A DNA stretch of 64,000 nucleotides from Gordonia sp. OPL2. Lineage in GTDB: Bacteria; Actinomycetota; Actinomycetes; Mycobacteriales; Mycobacteriaceae. The stretch spans positions 42,444 to 106,443 of the forward strand of contig NZ_RKME01000020.1 in the NCBI RefSeq assembly GCF_003797825.1, written 5' to 3'. Shown here one piece after another: positions 16,125 through 24,757 of the stretch. Every line of letters starts with the position of its first letter. The stretch's first letter is position 1. Below the pieces are notes generated by a model, which was given only the letters and a program-made list of their open reading frames with translations, did not search any database and had not been told where the DNA came from. The translations under genes were made by a program, and so were the position numbers.

Positions 16125-17139
16125 GCTTCGCGTCGTCGGCGTAGAGACCGATGGCAATCATGTCATCTGCCAGGACTCCGAGTCGGGTGAGAAGTTCCGG
16201 ATCGCAGCCGATGAGCGTCTCCGCGCCGCGGCCCGCGGTGACATCTCACGATTGGGGCAGATCGAGATCGAAATGGAAAGCTCACTCCGGCCACGCGAAA
16301 TCCAGGCCCGCATCCGTGCGGGCGCCACCGTGACCGAGGTCGCCGCACTCGCCGGCGTCCCGGTCGACAAGATCGAGCGTTTCGCTCACCCCGTCCTGCT
16401 CGAACGCTCCCGCGCGACCGAACTGGCATCGCTGTCCCATCCGATCCGCGAGGACGGGCCGTCGGTCTCCACTCTGGGCGAGGTCGTCACCGAGGCCTTC
16501 ACCGCGCTCGGCCACAGCCAGCAGGACGTCGAATGGGACGCGTGGAAGGGCGACGACGGCCACTGGGTCGTGCAGGTCGGCTGGCATGTGGGACGCACCG
16601 ACAACCACGCGCACTGGCGGTTCCAGCCGGGCGCCCACGGCGGCACCGCAGATCCGCTCGACGATCTCGCCGACGAGTTGACCCACCCCGAGACGATCAC
16701 CCCACGTCGTCGACTCACCCCGGTGGCCACCCCCGACCTCGCTCCCAGCACGGAGCCCGCTCCGGTGTCCGGTCGCTCGGCCGACGGCCACGACGAGGTC
16801 ACCTTCGATGCCGATCGCCTCATCGACGCGCAGCGCACCCGGTCGGGCGCGATCCCGCCGACTCACGACGAACACGGAACCGTCGCACTGGACTTCGGGT
16901 CCGCCGACGACACCGACCGCTGGAGCGAACCCGCACCCGAGGTGACCGCCGACCCCCGGGACGAGGACGCCGCGTCCGAGACCGACGATGACAGCGCGCC
17001 CGCTGCGACGACCGCCTCCGGCGAGTCCGCCGACGGTTCGGACCCGACACCCGCCACGCCGCGACGTCGCTCCCGCAAGCCTGCCGTCCCGGCGTGGGAA
17101 GACGTACTCCTCGGCGTCCGCAGCAACGGCAACAGCTAA
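16117..17139 (+). CDS. sepH: Septation protein SepH (DUF3071)
   Basis: 340 residues. The N-terminal DUF3071 domain (about 1-165: MRELRVVGVETDGNHVICQD, RPREIQARIRAGATVTEVAALAGVPVDKIERFAHPVLLER with a helix-turn-helix) is followed by a long acidic, Pro/Ala-rich linker and the conserved C-terminal tail KPAVPAWEDVLLGVRS. SepH binds FtsZ through the N-terminal domain and promotes Z-ring assembly in Streptomyces and mycobacteria (family knowledge). AGGAGGAG lies 5 nt before the ATG. The next gene begins 11 nt after the stop, suggesting an operon. Confidence 0.95.
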   Translation: MRELRVVGVETDGNHVICQDSESGEKFRIAADERLRAAARGDISRLGQIEIEMESSLRPREIQARIRAGATVTEVAALAGVPVDKIERFAHPVLLERSRATELASLSHPIREDGPSVSTLGEVVTEAFTALGHSQQDVEWDAWKGDDGHWVVQVGWHVGRTDNHAHWRFQPGAHGGTADPLDDLADELTHPETITPRRRLTPVATPDLAPSTEPAPVSGRSADGHDEVTFDADRLIDAQRTRSGAIPPTHDEHGTVALDFGSADDTDRWSEPAPEVTADPRDEDAASETDDDSAPAATTASGESADGSDPTPATPRRRSRKPAVPAWEDVLLGVRSNGNS

Positions 17140-17150
17140 CCTCTATCGAC

Positions 17151-17930
17151 GTGTCGGCACGCGCAGTCACCCTCTGGTTCATCGACAGCGACGATCCCGT
17201 CGCACTCCTCCGCGGATGTGCGGCGAATGACGTTGTCGCATCGCAGAAGTTGGCGGAGGCCATCTACGGTGACCGGGTCCTTGTCCCGGTCGCCGACACG
17301 AGCCTGGCCGCTGCGGCATCCGCCCAGGACGCCCACGTCTACGCCGGTTGGTACGGCCGTCTCGCCGTGATCTCCTGCTCGCTGTTCGCCACGACCGAGC
17401 CCTCCACCCTCACCCGGACGATCGCGTCCATCCGGCAGAGCGCGTCGGCCACGCTGCTGGTCACCGACCCGGATCGCTCGGTGGGTGCGTTCGCCCGATG
17501 GGAGAACGGCGAGTTGCGCCGATCGTTCGCCGCCGACCCGATCACCATCGTCGAGGACACCGGCCTCCCCTATCCGTTCGAAAGGCCATTCTGGGCAGGC
17601 GATTTCCCGCTGCAGTACGCCCCGGGCGTCGGACCCGAACCTCTCGCCCTGCCGTTCCATCCGCAACAACTCGCCGAGCAGTCGAACCGGGAGTGGCTCG
17701 GATTCCGGTTCACCCCACCGTTCGTCGAGACCGATCTCGATCCGAACCGGATTCCCGTCACCGCGTTCGCCATTCACCCCTCCGACTATGTCCCGTCGGC
17801 TGCGGACTGGGAGCGATACCAGAATCGCAGCGGAGTCGCGACGGTCGCTCCGGAACCCGAACCGGCCGGGGACGCCCAACCGCCGACGCGGCGACGCGGG
17901 AAGTTGGCGCGGTACTTCGGCTTCGGCTGA
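17151..17930 (+). CDS. Conserved actinobacterial protein of unknown function (DUF6928-like)
   Basis: 259 residues, GTG start at 17151, 11 nt after sepH. No signal peptide or membrane segment. The protein opens ARAVTLWFIDSDDPVALLRG and has a His/Tyr/Trp-rich middle (AHVYAGWYGRLAVISCSLF; LPYPFERPFWAGDFPL) and a basic C-terminus RRRGKLARYFGFG that may contact membrane or nucleic acid. I recall it as a mycolate-actinobacterial family often found with sepH; no catalytic motif is recognised. Upstream in-frame ATG at 17094 would overlap sepH and is less likely. Confidence 0.7.
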   Translation: MSARAVTLWFIDSDDPVALLRGCAANDVVASQKLAEAIYGDRVLVPVADTSLAAAASAQDAHVYAGWYGRLAVISCSLFATTEPSTLTRTIASIRQSASATLLVTDPDRSVGAFARWENGELRRSFAADPITIVEDTGLPYPFERPFWAGDFPLQYAPGVGPEPLALPFHPQQLAEQSNREWLGFRFTPPFVETDLDPNRIPVTAFAIHPSDYVPSAADWERYQNRSGVATVAPEPEPAGDAQPPTRRRGKLARYFGFG

Positions 17931-17976
17931 CGGTCCACACATGATCCCCGGGGAACTCCAGGGCGCCGGCGGCGGT

Positions 17977-18073
17977 GTGTCACGAAGGCGCCCTTCGTGA
18001 CACTCGGCTGGCGCCTCGTTCCTCAGGGACCGAATGTCCGTGACACTCGGCTGGCGCCTCGCTCCTCAGGGTT
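17977..18073. repeat. REP-like repeat, second copy of the family
   Basis: GTGTCACGAAGG (17977-17988) and CCTTCGTGACAC (17992-18003) form a 12-bp hairpin with a 3-nt loop. It is followed by two copies, 43 nt apart, of TGACACTCGGCTGGCGCCTC with a G(T/C)TCCTCAGGG end (starting 17998 and 18041). Same family as 15641-15932. It separates the convergent 17151 gene and the DUF2537 gene and could also stop transcription from both sides. Confidence 0.85.
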
Positions 18074-18095
18074 CGACTCGCGAGAGATGCGCAGC

Positions 18096-18446
18096 TCAGC
18101 GTCCGAGCGCGAGAAGCGCCACGGCCGAACCCGATCCGGCCAGCAGTCCGATGAGGCTGCCCCAGACGATCCACCGCCAGACGGGTCGATCGCGCAGATC
18201 CCACAGGGTCCATCCCAGGCCGACGGTCACGACGACGACGGCGGCCACCCCCAGCCAGGGCACGAGCCCGCCGATCAGTTCGTAGACGCCGACGAGCAGG
18301 AACGTCGCGAAGAGTGCGCAGGCGACGGTCACGATGATCCCCAGACCCCAGGGCGTCGGCTCGACGACACGATCGTCATCGGCCGCCGACGACGCGAGCG
18401 CAGCAGCGGACAGACGCCGGAGACGCTCCCGGCCGGGTGAGGTCAT
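18096..18446 (-). CDS. DUF2537 membrane protein
   Basis: 116 residues: a cytoplasmic N-terminus with RLRRLSAAALASSAADDD, then about three hydrophobic segments (GLGIIVTVACALFATFLLVG; WLGVAAVVVVTVGLGW; WRWIVWGSLIGLLAGSG) separated by the WDLRDRPVWRW loop. Matches the M. tuberculosis Rv0882 type (DUF2537) in length and pattern. Its ATG overlaps the stop of the methyltransferase gene (ATGA), so they form a two-gene operon. Function unknown. Confidence 0.8.
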   Translation of the reverse strand: MTSPGRERLRRLSAAALASSAADDDRVVEPTPWGLGIIVTVACALFATFLLVGVYELIGGLVPWLGVAAVVVVTVGLGWTLWDLRDRPVWRWIVWGSLIGLLAGSGSAVALLALGR

Positions 18447-19297
18447 GCGTCCATGGTGCCGGATCGGGCTCGTTCGTAGAACGCGATTGCCGCGGCCGTC
18501 GCCACGTTGAGCGAATCGGTGCCGCGACTCATCGGGATACGGGCCCGGACATCGCTGACGCGCATGGCCGTCTCGGACAGACCTGGCCCCTCCGCGCCCA
18601 CCAGGAATGCGATCCGATCGGCGTCGACCGCCGAGGCGAGCGGGACCGAACCCTCTCCCGGGGTGAGTGACACGAGCCGGAATCCCGCGTCGCGCACCGC
18701 ACTCAGATCCCGCGGCCAGTCGTCGAACCGCGCGAACGGTACGAGCAGCGCATGTCCCATCGAGACGCGAACGCACCGTCGGTACAGCGGGTCGGCGCAG
18801 CCCGCGCCGAACAGGACGGCATCCACCCCCAGGCCTGCGGCGTTGCGGAAGATGCTGCCGATGTTCTCGTGGTCGTTGACACCTTCGAGAATCGCGACGG
18901 TCCGTGCCGTCGTGATCACCTCGTCGACCGGCAGGGCCGGTGCTCGGCGAGCCGCACCCAGCACGCCACGGTTCAGGTGGAAACCCACGACCTCGGCCAT
19001 GACCTCGGCACTCGCACGGTAGAACGGCACACCTTCGAGCGACGGATCCATGAGGTCGCCGGCCAATTCGGTCAGCCGCTTGTCGACGCCGAGAAACGCG
19101 TGCGGCGTGAAGCGCGACGCGATCATGCGTTGCGCGACCAGAACGCCCTCGGCGATCACCAGTCCTTTGCCCACACGCCCGCCGGGGAGGGCGGGCAGAT
19201 CGGGTCGGCGGTCGACCGAGTTGAGATCGCGGAAATCGTCGACTCGAGGATCGGCGGGGTCGTCGATGTCGACGACGTCGACTCGGATGCTGTCCAC
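18443..19297 (-). CDS. TrmH/SpoU-family RNA 2'-O-methyltransferase
   Basis: 284 residues. Motifs of the SPOUT knot: motif 1 AILEGVNDHENIGSIFRNAAGLGVDAVLF, motif 2 FLVGAEGPGLSETAM and motif 3 IPMSRGTDSLNVATAAAIAFYE. The N-terminal part (LPGGRVGKGLVIAEGVLVAQRMIAS) is the substrate-binding extension of TsnR/TrmH-like rRNA enzymes. Transfers methyl from SAM to a ribose of rRNA or tRNA; target not determined. Start chosen at GTG 19297; the longer frame up to 19423 would run through the divergent promoter region. Cotranscribed with the DUF2537 gene. Confidence 0.9.
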   Translation of the reverse strand: MDSIRVDVVDIDDPADPRVDDFRDLNSVDRRPDLPALPGGRVGKGLVIAEGVLVAQRMIASRFTPHAFLGVDKRLTELAGDLMDPSLEGVPFYRASAEVMAEVVGFHLNRGVLGAARRAPALPVDEVITTARTVAILEGVNDHENIGSIFRNAAGLGVDAVLFGAGCADPLYRRCVRVSMGHALLVPFARFDDWPRDLSAVRDAGFRLVSLTPGEGSVPLASAVDADRIAFLVGAEGPGLSETAMRVSDVRARIPMSRGTDSLNVATAAAIAFYERARSGTMDA

Positions 19298-19401
19298 CTC
19301 GACAGTCTGCCAAGCCTCCTCGAGCCCCCTTCGGGCAGGCCATTGGCGCTTTCGGCGGGGTTGGGCGATGGCCGTCGAACGCGTTGTGAAACGGTTGACG
19401 G

Positions 19402-20646
19402 GTGAGTATTCCGCAGGCCGCATCGTCCGAACTCACCGTGGCTCGTGCCACCGACGACGACTGGGACGAGATCTTCGCGACCGACGCCCGAGCTTTCTTG
19501 TTCACCAATCCGCTGTCGGCGGCCGAGCAGGCGGACATGCGCGGGAAGGTCGACAACGCCGACGTCGTCCTCGTCCGCGATCCCGATGGTCTGGTCGGTC
19601 GGCCGCTCGTCGGGGTGTCGATGTTCTACCGCATGACGATGACCGTGCCCGGCGGGACGCAGCACCCCGCAGCCGGACTGTCGTGGGTGTCGGTGGCCGG
19701 TACACATCGTCGCCGCGGCATTCTGCGGACGATGATCACGCAGCTGTTCGATCAGTGGGAATCCGAGGAGCAGGTGTTCGCCATCCTCACCGCGAGCGAG
19801 GCGACCATCTACGAGCGGTTCGGTTTCGGCCCCGCGTGCTTCTCCACCGAGATCACCGTCGACCTCGGCTCGGCGAAGGTCCGCCGACGGGCCGACCGCA
19901 AGTCGTCGCCGGTCAACTACGCCACCGCCGATGACATCGCGGCCCGGATCCCCGAGTTGCACGCCCGATGGGCGGCGACCACCCCGGGCGCGCTCGGCCG
20001 ATCTCGGTCCTGGTGGGACCCGATCCTGGCCGACCGCGAATCGCAACGCCCGGCGCAGAGCAGCGGGCTGCACTATCTTCTGCATCCCGACGGCTACGCG
20101 AGTTACCGGATCAACACGTCCGTCGAACCCACCCGCGCCGACGTCGCCGAGGTCTTCGCCGTCACCGACGACGCGCACACCGATCTGTGGCGCGTTCTCG
20201 TCGGTCTCGATCTGCTGCCCACGCTCACCGCGTCCATCCCGGTCGACGATCCGCTGCGGGCGAAGCTGACGAACCATCGCGCGGTGTCGGTGACCGGCAT
20301 CGACGACAAGATGTGGTTGCGCATCCTCGACGTCCCGCGCGCGCTGACATCGCGCAGCTACTCCGCCGACCTGGATGTCGTCATCGAGGTGACCGACGAG
20401 TTCCGTGGTCGTGGGGGCGTCTACGACCTGTCGATCCGCAACGGCGGCGCCATCGTGGTGCCGAGCGAGGCCACGCCGACGGTCCGGCTCGACATCTCGG
20501 TCCTCGGCTCGCTGTTCCTCGGCGGCATGACCGCGCGCACCTTCGCGGCCGCCGACCGGCTGTGGACGGACACCCCCGAGACGCTCGAGTGCCTCGACCG
20601 CGCATTCGCCACGACACCCGCCCCGTTCGCCGGCACGTTCTTCTGA
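19402..20646 (+). CDS. eis: Eis-like GNAT N-acetyltransferase
   Basis: 414 residues with the tripartite architecture of Eis proteins: a GNAT domain (acetyl-CoA loop VAGTHRRRGILRTMI near residue 100), a second GNAT-like domain, and a C-terminal sterol-carrier-like domain. The general-acid Tyr is in EATIYERFGFGPA and the chain ends AGTFF, whose C-terminal carboxylate is part of the active site in Eis. Known members acetylate aminoglycosides and protein lysines; here this is inferred. GTG start 104 nt from the divergent methyltransferase start. Confidence 0.88.
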   Translation: MSIPQAASSELTVARATDDDWDEIFATDARAFLFTNPLSAAEQADMRGKVDNADVVLVRDPDGLVGRPLVGVSMFYRMTMTVPGGTQHPAAGLSWVSVAGTHRRRGILRTMITQLFDQWESEEQVFAILTASEATIYERFGFGPACFSTEITVDLGSAKVRRRADRKSSPVNYATADDIAARIPELHARWAATTPGALGRSRSWWDPILADRESQRPAQSSGLHYLLHPDGYASYRINTSVEPTRADVAEVFAVTDDAHTDLWRVLVGLDLLPTLTASIPVDDPLRAKLTNHRAVSVTGIDDKMWLRILDVPRALTSRSYSADLDVVIEVTDEFRGRGGVYDLSIRNGGAIVVPSEATPTVRLDISVLGSLFLGGMTARTFAAADRLWTDTPETLECLDRAFATTPAPFAGTFF

Positions 20647-20721
20647 GGCGCGAGTTCTTCCGGGGACGAGAGTTCTTCTGGGGCCAGAGTGCCTCGGAGA
20701 CGAGCCGATCCCAGGTTTAGT

Positions 20722-20740
20722 GAACCGCGGCTAGCGGTTC
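20722..20740. terminator. Possible terminator between eis-like gene and marR
   Basis: GAACCGC GGCTA GCGGTTC, a perfect 7-bp stem with a 5-nt loop in the 144-nt convergent gap. No T-run. The rest of the gap carries two near-identical GAGTTCTTC(C/T)GGGG copies immediately after the eis stop. Confidence 0.4.
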
Positions 20741-20790
20741 CGGAGGTTCAGCGAATCCAGCATCGGGGACGGTGGCCTGGTGCCAACCCC

Positions 20791-21261
20791 TCAGTGGCCG
20801 TCGTCGCCACCGTTGATGATCTTGGAGATGATCGGCACCACCGCCGCGAGCGTCTCGCGTTCGGACGGCGTCAGTTCGTCGAGGCGTGCGCTCAGCCATT
20901 CCTCGCGCGCGTCGAGTTCAGCGTTGATCACGTCGCTGCCGCGGTCGGCCAGCGTCACGATCGCCTGACGGCCGTCGGTCGGATGCGGCTCTCGACGGAC
21001 CATGCCCATATCCGACAGCGAGGCGATGACCCGCGTCATCGACGGCGGTTGGACCCGTTCGGCGGTGGCCAGTGCGCCGGGGGTCATCGGGCCCTCGTGA
21101 TGCAGTGTCGACATCGCCGACAACTGCGTCAGCGACACGACCTTGCTCACCCGTCTCCCGCGGAGCCGTCTCGCCAATCGCACGATGGCCAGGGACAACT
21201 CGCCGGAGAGCGTCCGGTCCGACATGTCGAGATCCTGGAGGTCGGGGTGTGTGAGTGTCAT
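20791..21261 (-). CDS. MarR-family transcriptional regulator
   Basis: 156 residues. Winged-helix core: LTQLSAMSTLHHEGPMTPGALATAERVQPPSMTRVIASLSDMGMVRREPHPTDGRQ (residues about 44-100), with the wing PTDGRQAIVTLADRG and flanking dimerisation helices. An in-frame ATG 12 codons in (MSDRTLSGELS) is an alternative start. Corresponds in position and type to M. tuberculosis Rv0880. Single gene, convergent with the eis-like gene; the divergent or nearby target is not evident. Confidence 0.9.
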   Translation of the reverse strand: MTLTHPDLQDLDMSDRTLSGELSLAIVRLARRLRGRRVSKVVSLTQLSAMSTLHHEGPMTPGALATAERVQPPSMTRVIASLSDMGMVRREPHPTDGRQAIVTLADRGSDVINAELDAREEWLSARLDELTPSERETLAAVVPIISKIINGGDDGH

Positions 21262-21407
21262 GTCGCAGGTGTCCTGTTCGTGCGATCTGTTTCTGAGACC
21301 ACGTGTTTTCCGATGCTAAGCGTAATTCACTTCCGCGTCGGTGCCATGCGATAGCGGCATTTGCCCACAACGGACGTTGCAGATTGGTCTCTTTGATCGA
21401 CGCCCGC

Positions 21408-22985
21408 TCAGCCGATGAGGTCGGAGATCGGTCCCCGTGCGAAGTAGGCGACGAACACCGCGGCGACGATCCAGAGCAGCGGATGCACCGTGCGCGCCTT
21501 CCCGGACGCCGTCGCCATGACCACCCAACTGATGAATCCGACGCCGATGCCGTTGGCGATCGAGTACGTGAACGGCATGGTGACGATGGTCAGGAAAGTA
21601 GGCAGTGCGTAGGCGAACTTGGTGAAGTCGATCGATGCCACCTGACCGATCATCAGTGCGCCGACGACGACGAGTGCCGGGGCGACCGCCTCCAGGGGAA
21701 TGACCTCGTACAGCGGGGTCAGGAACATCGCGACCAGGAACAACACTCCGGTCACGATGTTCGCGAGACCGGTTCGCGCACCCTCCGCGATGCCCGACGC
21801 CGATTCCACGAAGACCGTGTTCGACGAGGACGACGCGACACCGCCGGCGATCGCGCCCGAACCCTCGACGACGAGTGCGCGGCCGATGCCGGGCAGGTTT
21901 CCCTTCTCGTCGGCCAGGCCGGCCTCCTTGCCCAAGCCGGTCATCGTTCCCATCGCGTCGAAGAAGTTCGACAGCACCAGCGCGAAGACGAAGACAGACG
22001 CGGCCAGGACACCGATCCGGGTGAACGCGCCGAAGAGGTCGACATCGCCGACGAGGCTCAGGTTCGGCATCCCGCCCACACCGCTGGGCAGATCCGGCAC
22101 CGACAGACCCCAGCCCTTCGGGTCGTCGACACTCGAGCCGAGGTCGAGGGTTGCCTCGAGGATGATCGCGACGACCGAGGTGATCACGATGCCGATCAGC
22201 AGACCGCCGGGCACCTTGCGCACCACCAGCACCCCCATCAGCAGCACCCCGAGGCAGAAGATGAGCGTCGGGACAGTGGTGATCGAGTTGTCGCTGCCGA
22301 GCTGCACCGGCACCGTGGTTCCCGCGGCATCCGGGATCCGGCGGACGAAGCCCGCGTCGACGAACCCGATGAACGCGATGAACGCACCGATACCGGCCGC
22401 GATGGCCGCCTTCAGTTCGGCCGGGACCGCGTTGAAGACTGCGGTGCGGAAGCCGGTCACCGCGAGCAACACGATGATGATGCCGTCGATCACGACGAGA
22501 CCCATCGCCTCCGGCCAGGTGACCTCCGGTGCGATCGACACCGCGAGGAGACTGTTGATCCCGAGTCCGGTGGCGATCGCGAACGGGTAGTTGGCCACGA
22601 GTCCGAAGATGATCGACATGACGCCGGCGACGAGTGCGGTGACCGCCGCGACCTGCGCGAGCGGGAGCACGTTGCCGAGGACGTCGGCGTTCTTCTCGCC
22701 GCCGGGGATACCGCCGATGATGATCGGGTTCAGCACCACGATGTAGGCCATCGTGAAGAAGGTGACGAGGCCGCCACGGATCTCACGACTGAGCGTCGAC
22801 CCACGCTGACTGATCTTGAAGAATCGATCAAGCGTCCCGGCGGGTGCCGTCGGCGCTGTTCCGGTTGCCGTCGGCGGTGGGTCTGCGGGTGGTGACGCCG
22901 CGTTCGATGAGGAGGTGGGCGCCGTCGATGACTCCGTGGGCTCGATCGACGATTTCGTGGGCTCGCTCGACGGGTCGGTGGGCAC
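21408..22985 (-). CDS. NCS2/AzgA-type adenine-guanine-hypoxanthine permease
   Basis: 525 residues, about 12-14 membrane segments. AzgA-type signatures: REIRGGLVTFFTMAYIVVLNP (residues about 68-88), FAIATGLGINSLLA, FFDAMGTMTGLGKEAGL, and EGSGAIAGGVASSSSNTVFVESASGIAEGARTGLA with the purine-binding region. Imports purine bases with protons. The first 50 residues are a Ser/Thr/Pro repeat-like tail absent from most relatives; GTG at 22985 is the only start before the conserved FFKISQRGS, so the tail seems to be translated. Starts only 22 nt from the divergent DUF2530 gene. Confidence 0.92.
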   Translation of the reverse strand: MPTDPSSEPTKSSIEPTESSTAPTSSSNAASPPADPPPTATGTAPTAPAGTLDRFFKISQRGSTLSREIRGGLVTFFTMAYIVVLNPIIIGGIPGGEKNADVLGNVLPLAQVAAVTALVAGVMSIIFGLVANYPFAIATGLGINSLLAVSIAPEVTWPEAMGLVVIDGIIIVLLAVTGFRTAVFNAVPAELKAAIAAGIGAFIAFIGFVDAGFVRRIPDAAGTTVPVQLGSDNSITTVPTLIFCLGVLLMGVLVVRKVPGGLLIGIVITSVVAIILEATLDLGSSVDDPKGWGLSVPDLPSGVGGMPNLSLVGDVDLFGAFTRIGVLAASVFVFALVLSNFFDAMGTMTGLGKEAGLADEKGNLPGIGRALVVEGSGAIAGGVASSSSNTVFVESASGIAEGARTGLANIVTGVLFLVAMFLTPLYEVIPLEAVAPALVVVGALMIGQVASIDFTKFAYALPTFLTIVTMPFTYSIANGIGVGFISWVVMATASGKARTVHPLLWIVAAVFVAYFARGPISDLIG

Positions 22986-23007
22986 AGTCGAAAGTTACTC
23001 TGATGCC

Positions 23008-23256
23008 ATGCCCGACGCATCCGACATCCCCGAACTCCCGCGCGCCCTCCGAGCCCCCGAACCCGTGATCATCGCGGGCATGGTCGCGTGGCTCGTGGCC
23101 ACGGTGGTGGTGTGGGTGACCGGGTGGGGCGGAGATCGGGCTGTGCAGGTCTGCCTTGTCGGACTCGCCGTCGGCGTGCTCGGCACGACGATCTTCCTCG
23201 TCCAGCGAGCGGCATCACGGCGAGGAGATCGGACGGCGCAGCAGGGGCTCGACTGA
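23008..23256 (+). CDS. DUF2530 small membrane protein
   Basis: 82 residues with two hydrophobic segments (PVIIAGMVAWLVATVVVWVTGW; VCLVGLAVGVLGTTIFLVQ) and a basic C-terminus RAASRRGDRTAQQGLD. Matches the M. tuberculosis Rv0879c type by size, topology and neighbours. ATG at 23008; TACTCT lies 9 nt upstream, so transcription may be leaderless. Its TGA lies 3 nt from the stop codon of the convergent lipoprotein, both inside the palindrome CTGATCCCGATCAG. Function unknown. Confidence 0.75.
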   Translation: MPDASDIPELPRALRAPEPVIIAGMVAWLVATVVVWVTGWGGDRAVQVCLVGLAVGVLGTTIFLVQRAASRRGDRTAQQGLD

Positions 23257-23262
23257 TCCCGA

Positions 23263-24531
23263 TCAGTTGGACGGGAAGTTCACGACGTCGAGATCCATCG
23301 GCATGGCGTCGGTGACCTTCTTGTCGACGGGTTCGGCCGCATACGGCACCGGCCCACCGGTGGTGATCAGCTGATCGAGTTGATCCTCGGACCGTAGGCG
23401 ATGAGCCACCGTGAACTGCTTGAACTCGTAGGGAATCCCGGACGCCCGCAACGGGTCCGGCCCGTCCATCGCATGGAAGTGCAGATGCGGCGCGTCGGAG
23501 TTGCCGCTGTTGCCGAGGAGTCCGACGACCTGCCCCGGGCTGAGCTTGTCCCCGACCTTGACGCGCACGCTCCCGGGCTTGAGGTGCGCATAGAACACGA
23601 AGACACCGTCGGCGACCTTCGCCACCACGTGGTTGCCGCCGTACTGATCGAGCTGCAGGCCGGTCGGGCTCGTGCCGGGTACCTGATCAGGGAGTCCGTC
23701 GACAACCCCGACGACCGTGCTGTCGGCGACAGAGTGGATGTCGTCGCCGTAGTAGGCATAGGACGACAACGATGCGGGATCGCCCACGTACAACTTGCCC
23801 GCGGAGTCGAGCCGGACCCAGTCGATGGCGAATCTCTCGGCGAGCCAGAATCTTCCGTTGATCGGGTTGGCGGCCATACGGTGCGCGCTGGTGCCGCAGC
23901 ATCCGTCGCCGTTCAACCACCCATCGCCGTACAGCGGAGTGTCCACGAGAAGCGCCTTCTGTTGGGACACCGTCACCGTGATGGGCTCGGCGATCACCGC
24001 CGGGATCAGCGGCGGCTGCGGCTTCGAGGGTGCGACGGTCAGCGTGTTCGACAACGAGGTCGGTGTCGATGCTCCCTCGGGCACCACCACGTCCAGCGTG
24101 AGACGGGCGTACTCACCCCCCGCGAGATCGAGTCCCGGTGCCCCACTGCCCCGGCGCGTGAGCGCGGTCAGCGTGGGACCTTGCAGCGTGAGCAGGGACT
24201 GCCCGCCCGCGCTGACCTCGAGGGACCGGATGGCGACCGGATCCGGGGTCACGTTGGTCAGCAAGAGTTCATAGGCGAGGTGGGTGTCGCCGTCAGAACC
24301 GATGACCGGGATCGGATCGTCGACAGCCGTCGCATTCACCGGCGTGATGACGTCGGCGCCCTGCGACGTCGGGCCGGCCGCGCCCGACGACGGGACCGCG
24401 GACGCGCTCGACGACGAGGCTGTGGACGAACTGTCCGACGAACAGCCTGCGATGGTCAGCGCTGCGGCGCATCCGAGGGCGGCGGCCACGATGCCGCGGC
24501 GTCGGATTCCGGTGGCGGGCGGTGCGATCAT
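23263..24531 (-). CDS. M23-family (LytM-like) peptidase domain lipoprotein
   Basis: 422 residues. Lipoprotein signal RRRGIVAAALGCAAALTIAGC with the lipidated Cys at 30, a Ser/Ala-rich linker, a beta-sandwich middle (70-190), then an M23 domain. Zinc-site candidates are His217 (SAHR), Asp237 (FAIDW) and the HLHFH motif (349-353), with YAHLKPG and GQVVGLLGNSGNS typical of LytM. It could cut peptidoglycan or act as a scaffold at the outer face of the membrane. Start chosen at ATG 24531 with AGGAGA 6 nt upstream. No equivalent is expected in the M. tuberculosis gene order here. Confidence 0.88.
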   Translation of the reverse strand: MIAPPATGIRRRGIVAAALGCAAALTIAGCSSDSSSTASSSSASAVPSSGAAGPTSQGADVITPVNATAVDDPIPVIGSDGDTHLAYELLLTNVTPDPVAIRSLEVSAGGQSLLTLQGPTLTALTRRGSGAPGLDLAGGEYARLTLDVVVPEGASTPTSLSNTLTVAPSKPQPPLIPAVIAEPITVTVSQQKALLVDTPLYGDGWLNGDGCCGTSAHRMAANPINGRFWLAERFAIDWVRLDSAGKLYVGDPASLSSYAYYGDDIHSVADSTVVGVVDGLPDQVPGTSPTGLQLDQYGGNHVVAKVADGVFVFYAHLKPGSVRVKVGDKLSPGQVVGLLGNSGNSDAPHLHFHAMDGPDPLRASGIPYEFKQFTVAHRLRSEDQLDQLITTGGPVPYAAEPVDKKVTDAMPMDLDVVNFPSN

Positions 24532-24621
24532 GGGCGTCTCCTGATCCAGGCCCCGAACCCGATTGCAGATTCTTCCATCAGGTGGCCGGCGTGGTGGGCG
24601 GATTGGGAGGATCGCGCATGC

Positions 24622-24694
24622 GCCGACTGTGTCCAGTTTTTCGCCGAGTGTGCCCGCGGTGGGCACGCTCGGTGAAGTTCTGGACACAGTCGGC
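24622..24694. repeat. Long imperfect inverted repeat (two 34-nt arms)
   Basis: Outer arms GCCGACTGTGTCCAG (24622-24636) and CTGGACACAGTCGGC (24680-24694) are perfectly complementary; the inner parts (24637-24655 against 24661-24679) pair with about five mismatches, leaving a 5-nt loop. It lies between the divergent M23 lipoprotein and the badI-like operon, so it is not a terminator of either. Possibly a regulatory cruciform or a mobile-element footprint. Confidence 0.8.
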
Positions 24695-24720
24695 GACTTG
24701 TCGTCCGAACTCCGCAGCCC

Positions 24721-24757
24721 TTGACGCGCGCGAGTGGTGAATGTACGTTCATTCATC
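24721..24757 (+). promoter_or_regulatory. Promoter and operator of the alicyclic-acid operon
   Basis: TTGACG (24721-24726), 17-nt spacer, TACGTT (24744-24749). The -10 box is the centre of the dyad GAATG-N6-CATTC (24739-24754), a layout expected of a TetR-type repressor site that blocks RNA polymerase. Transcription would start near 24757, either leaderless at ATG 24758 or with a 45-nt leader before the ATG at 24803. Confidence 0.65.
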
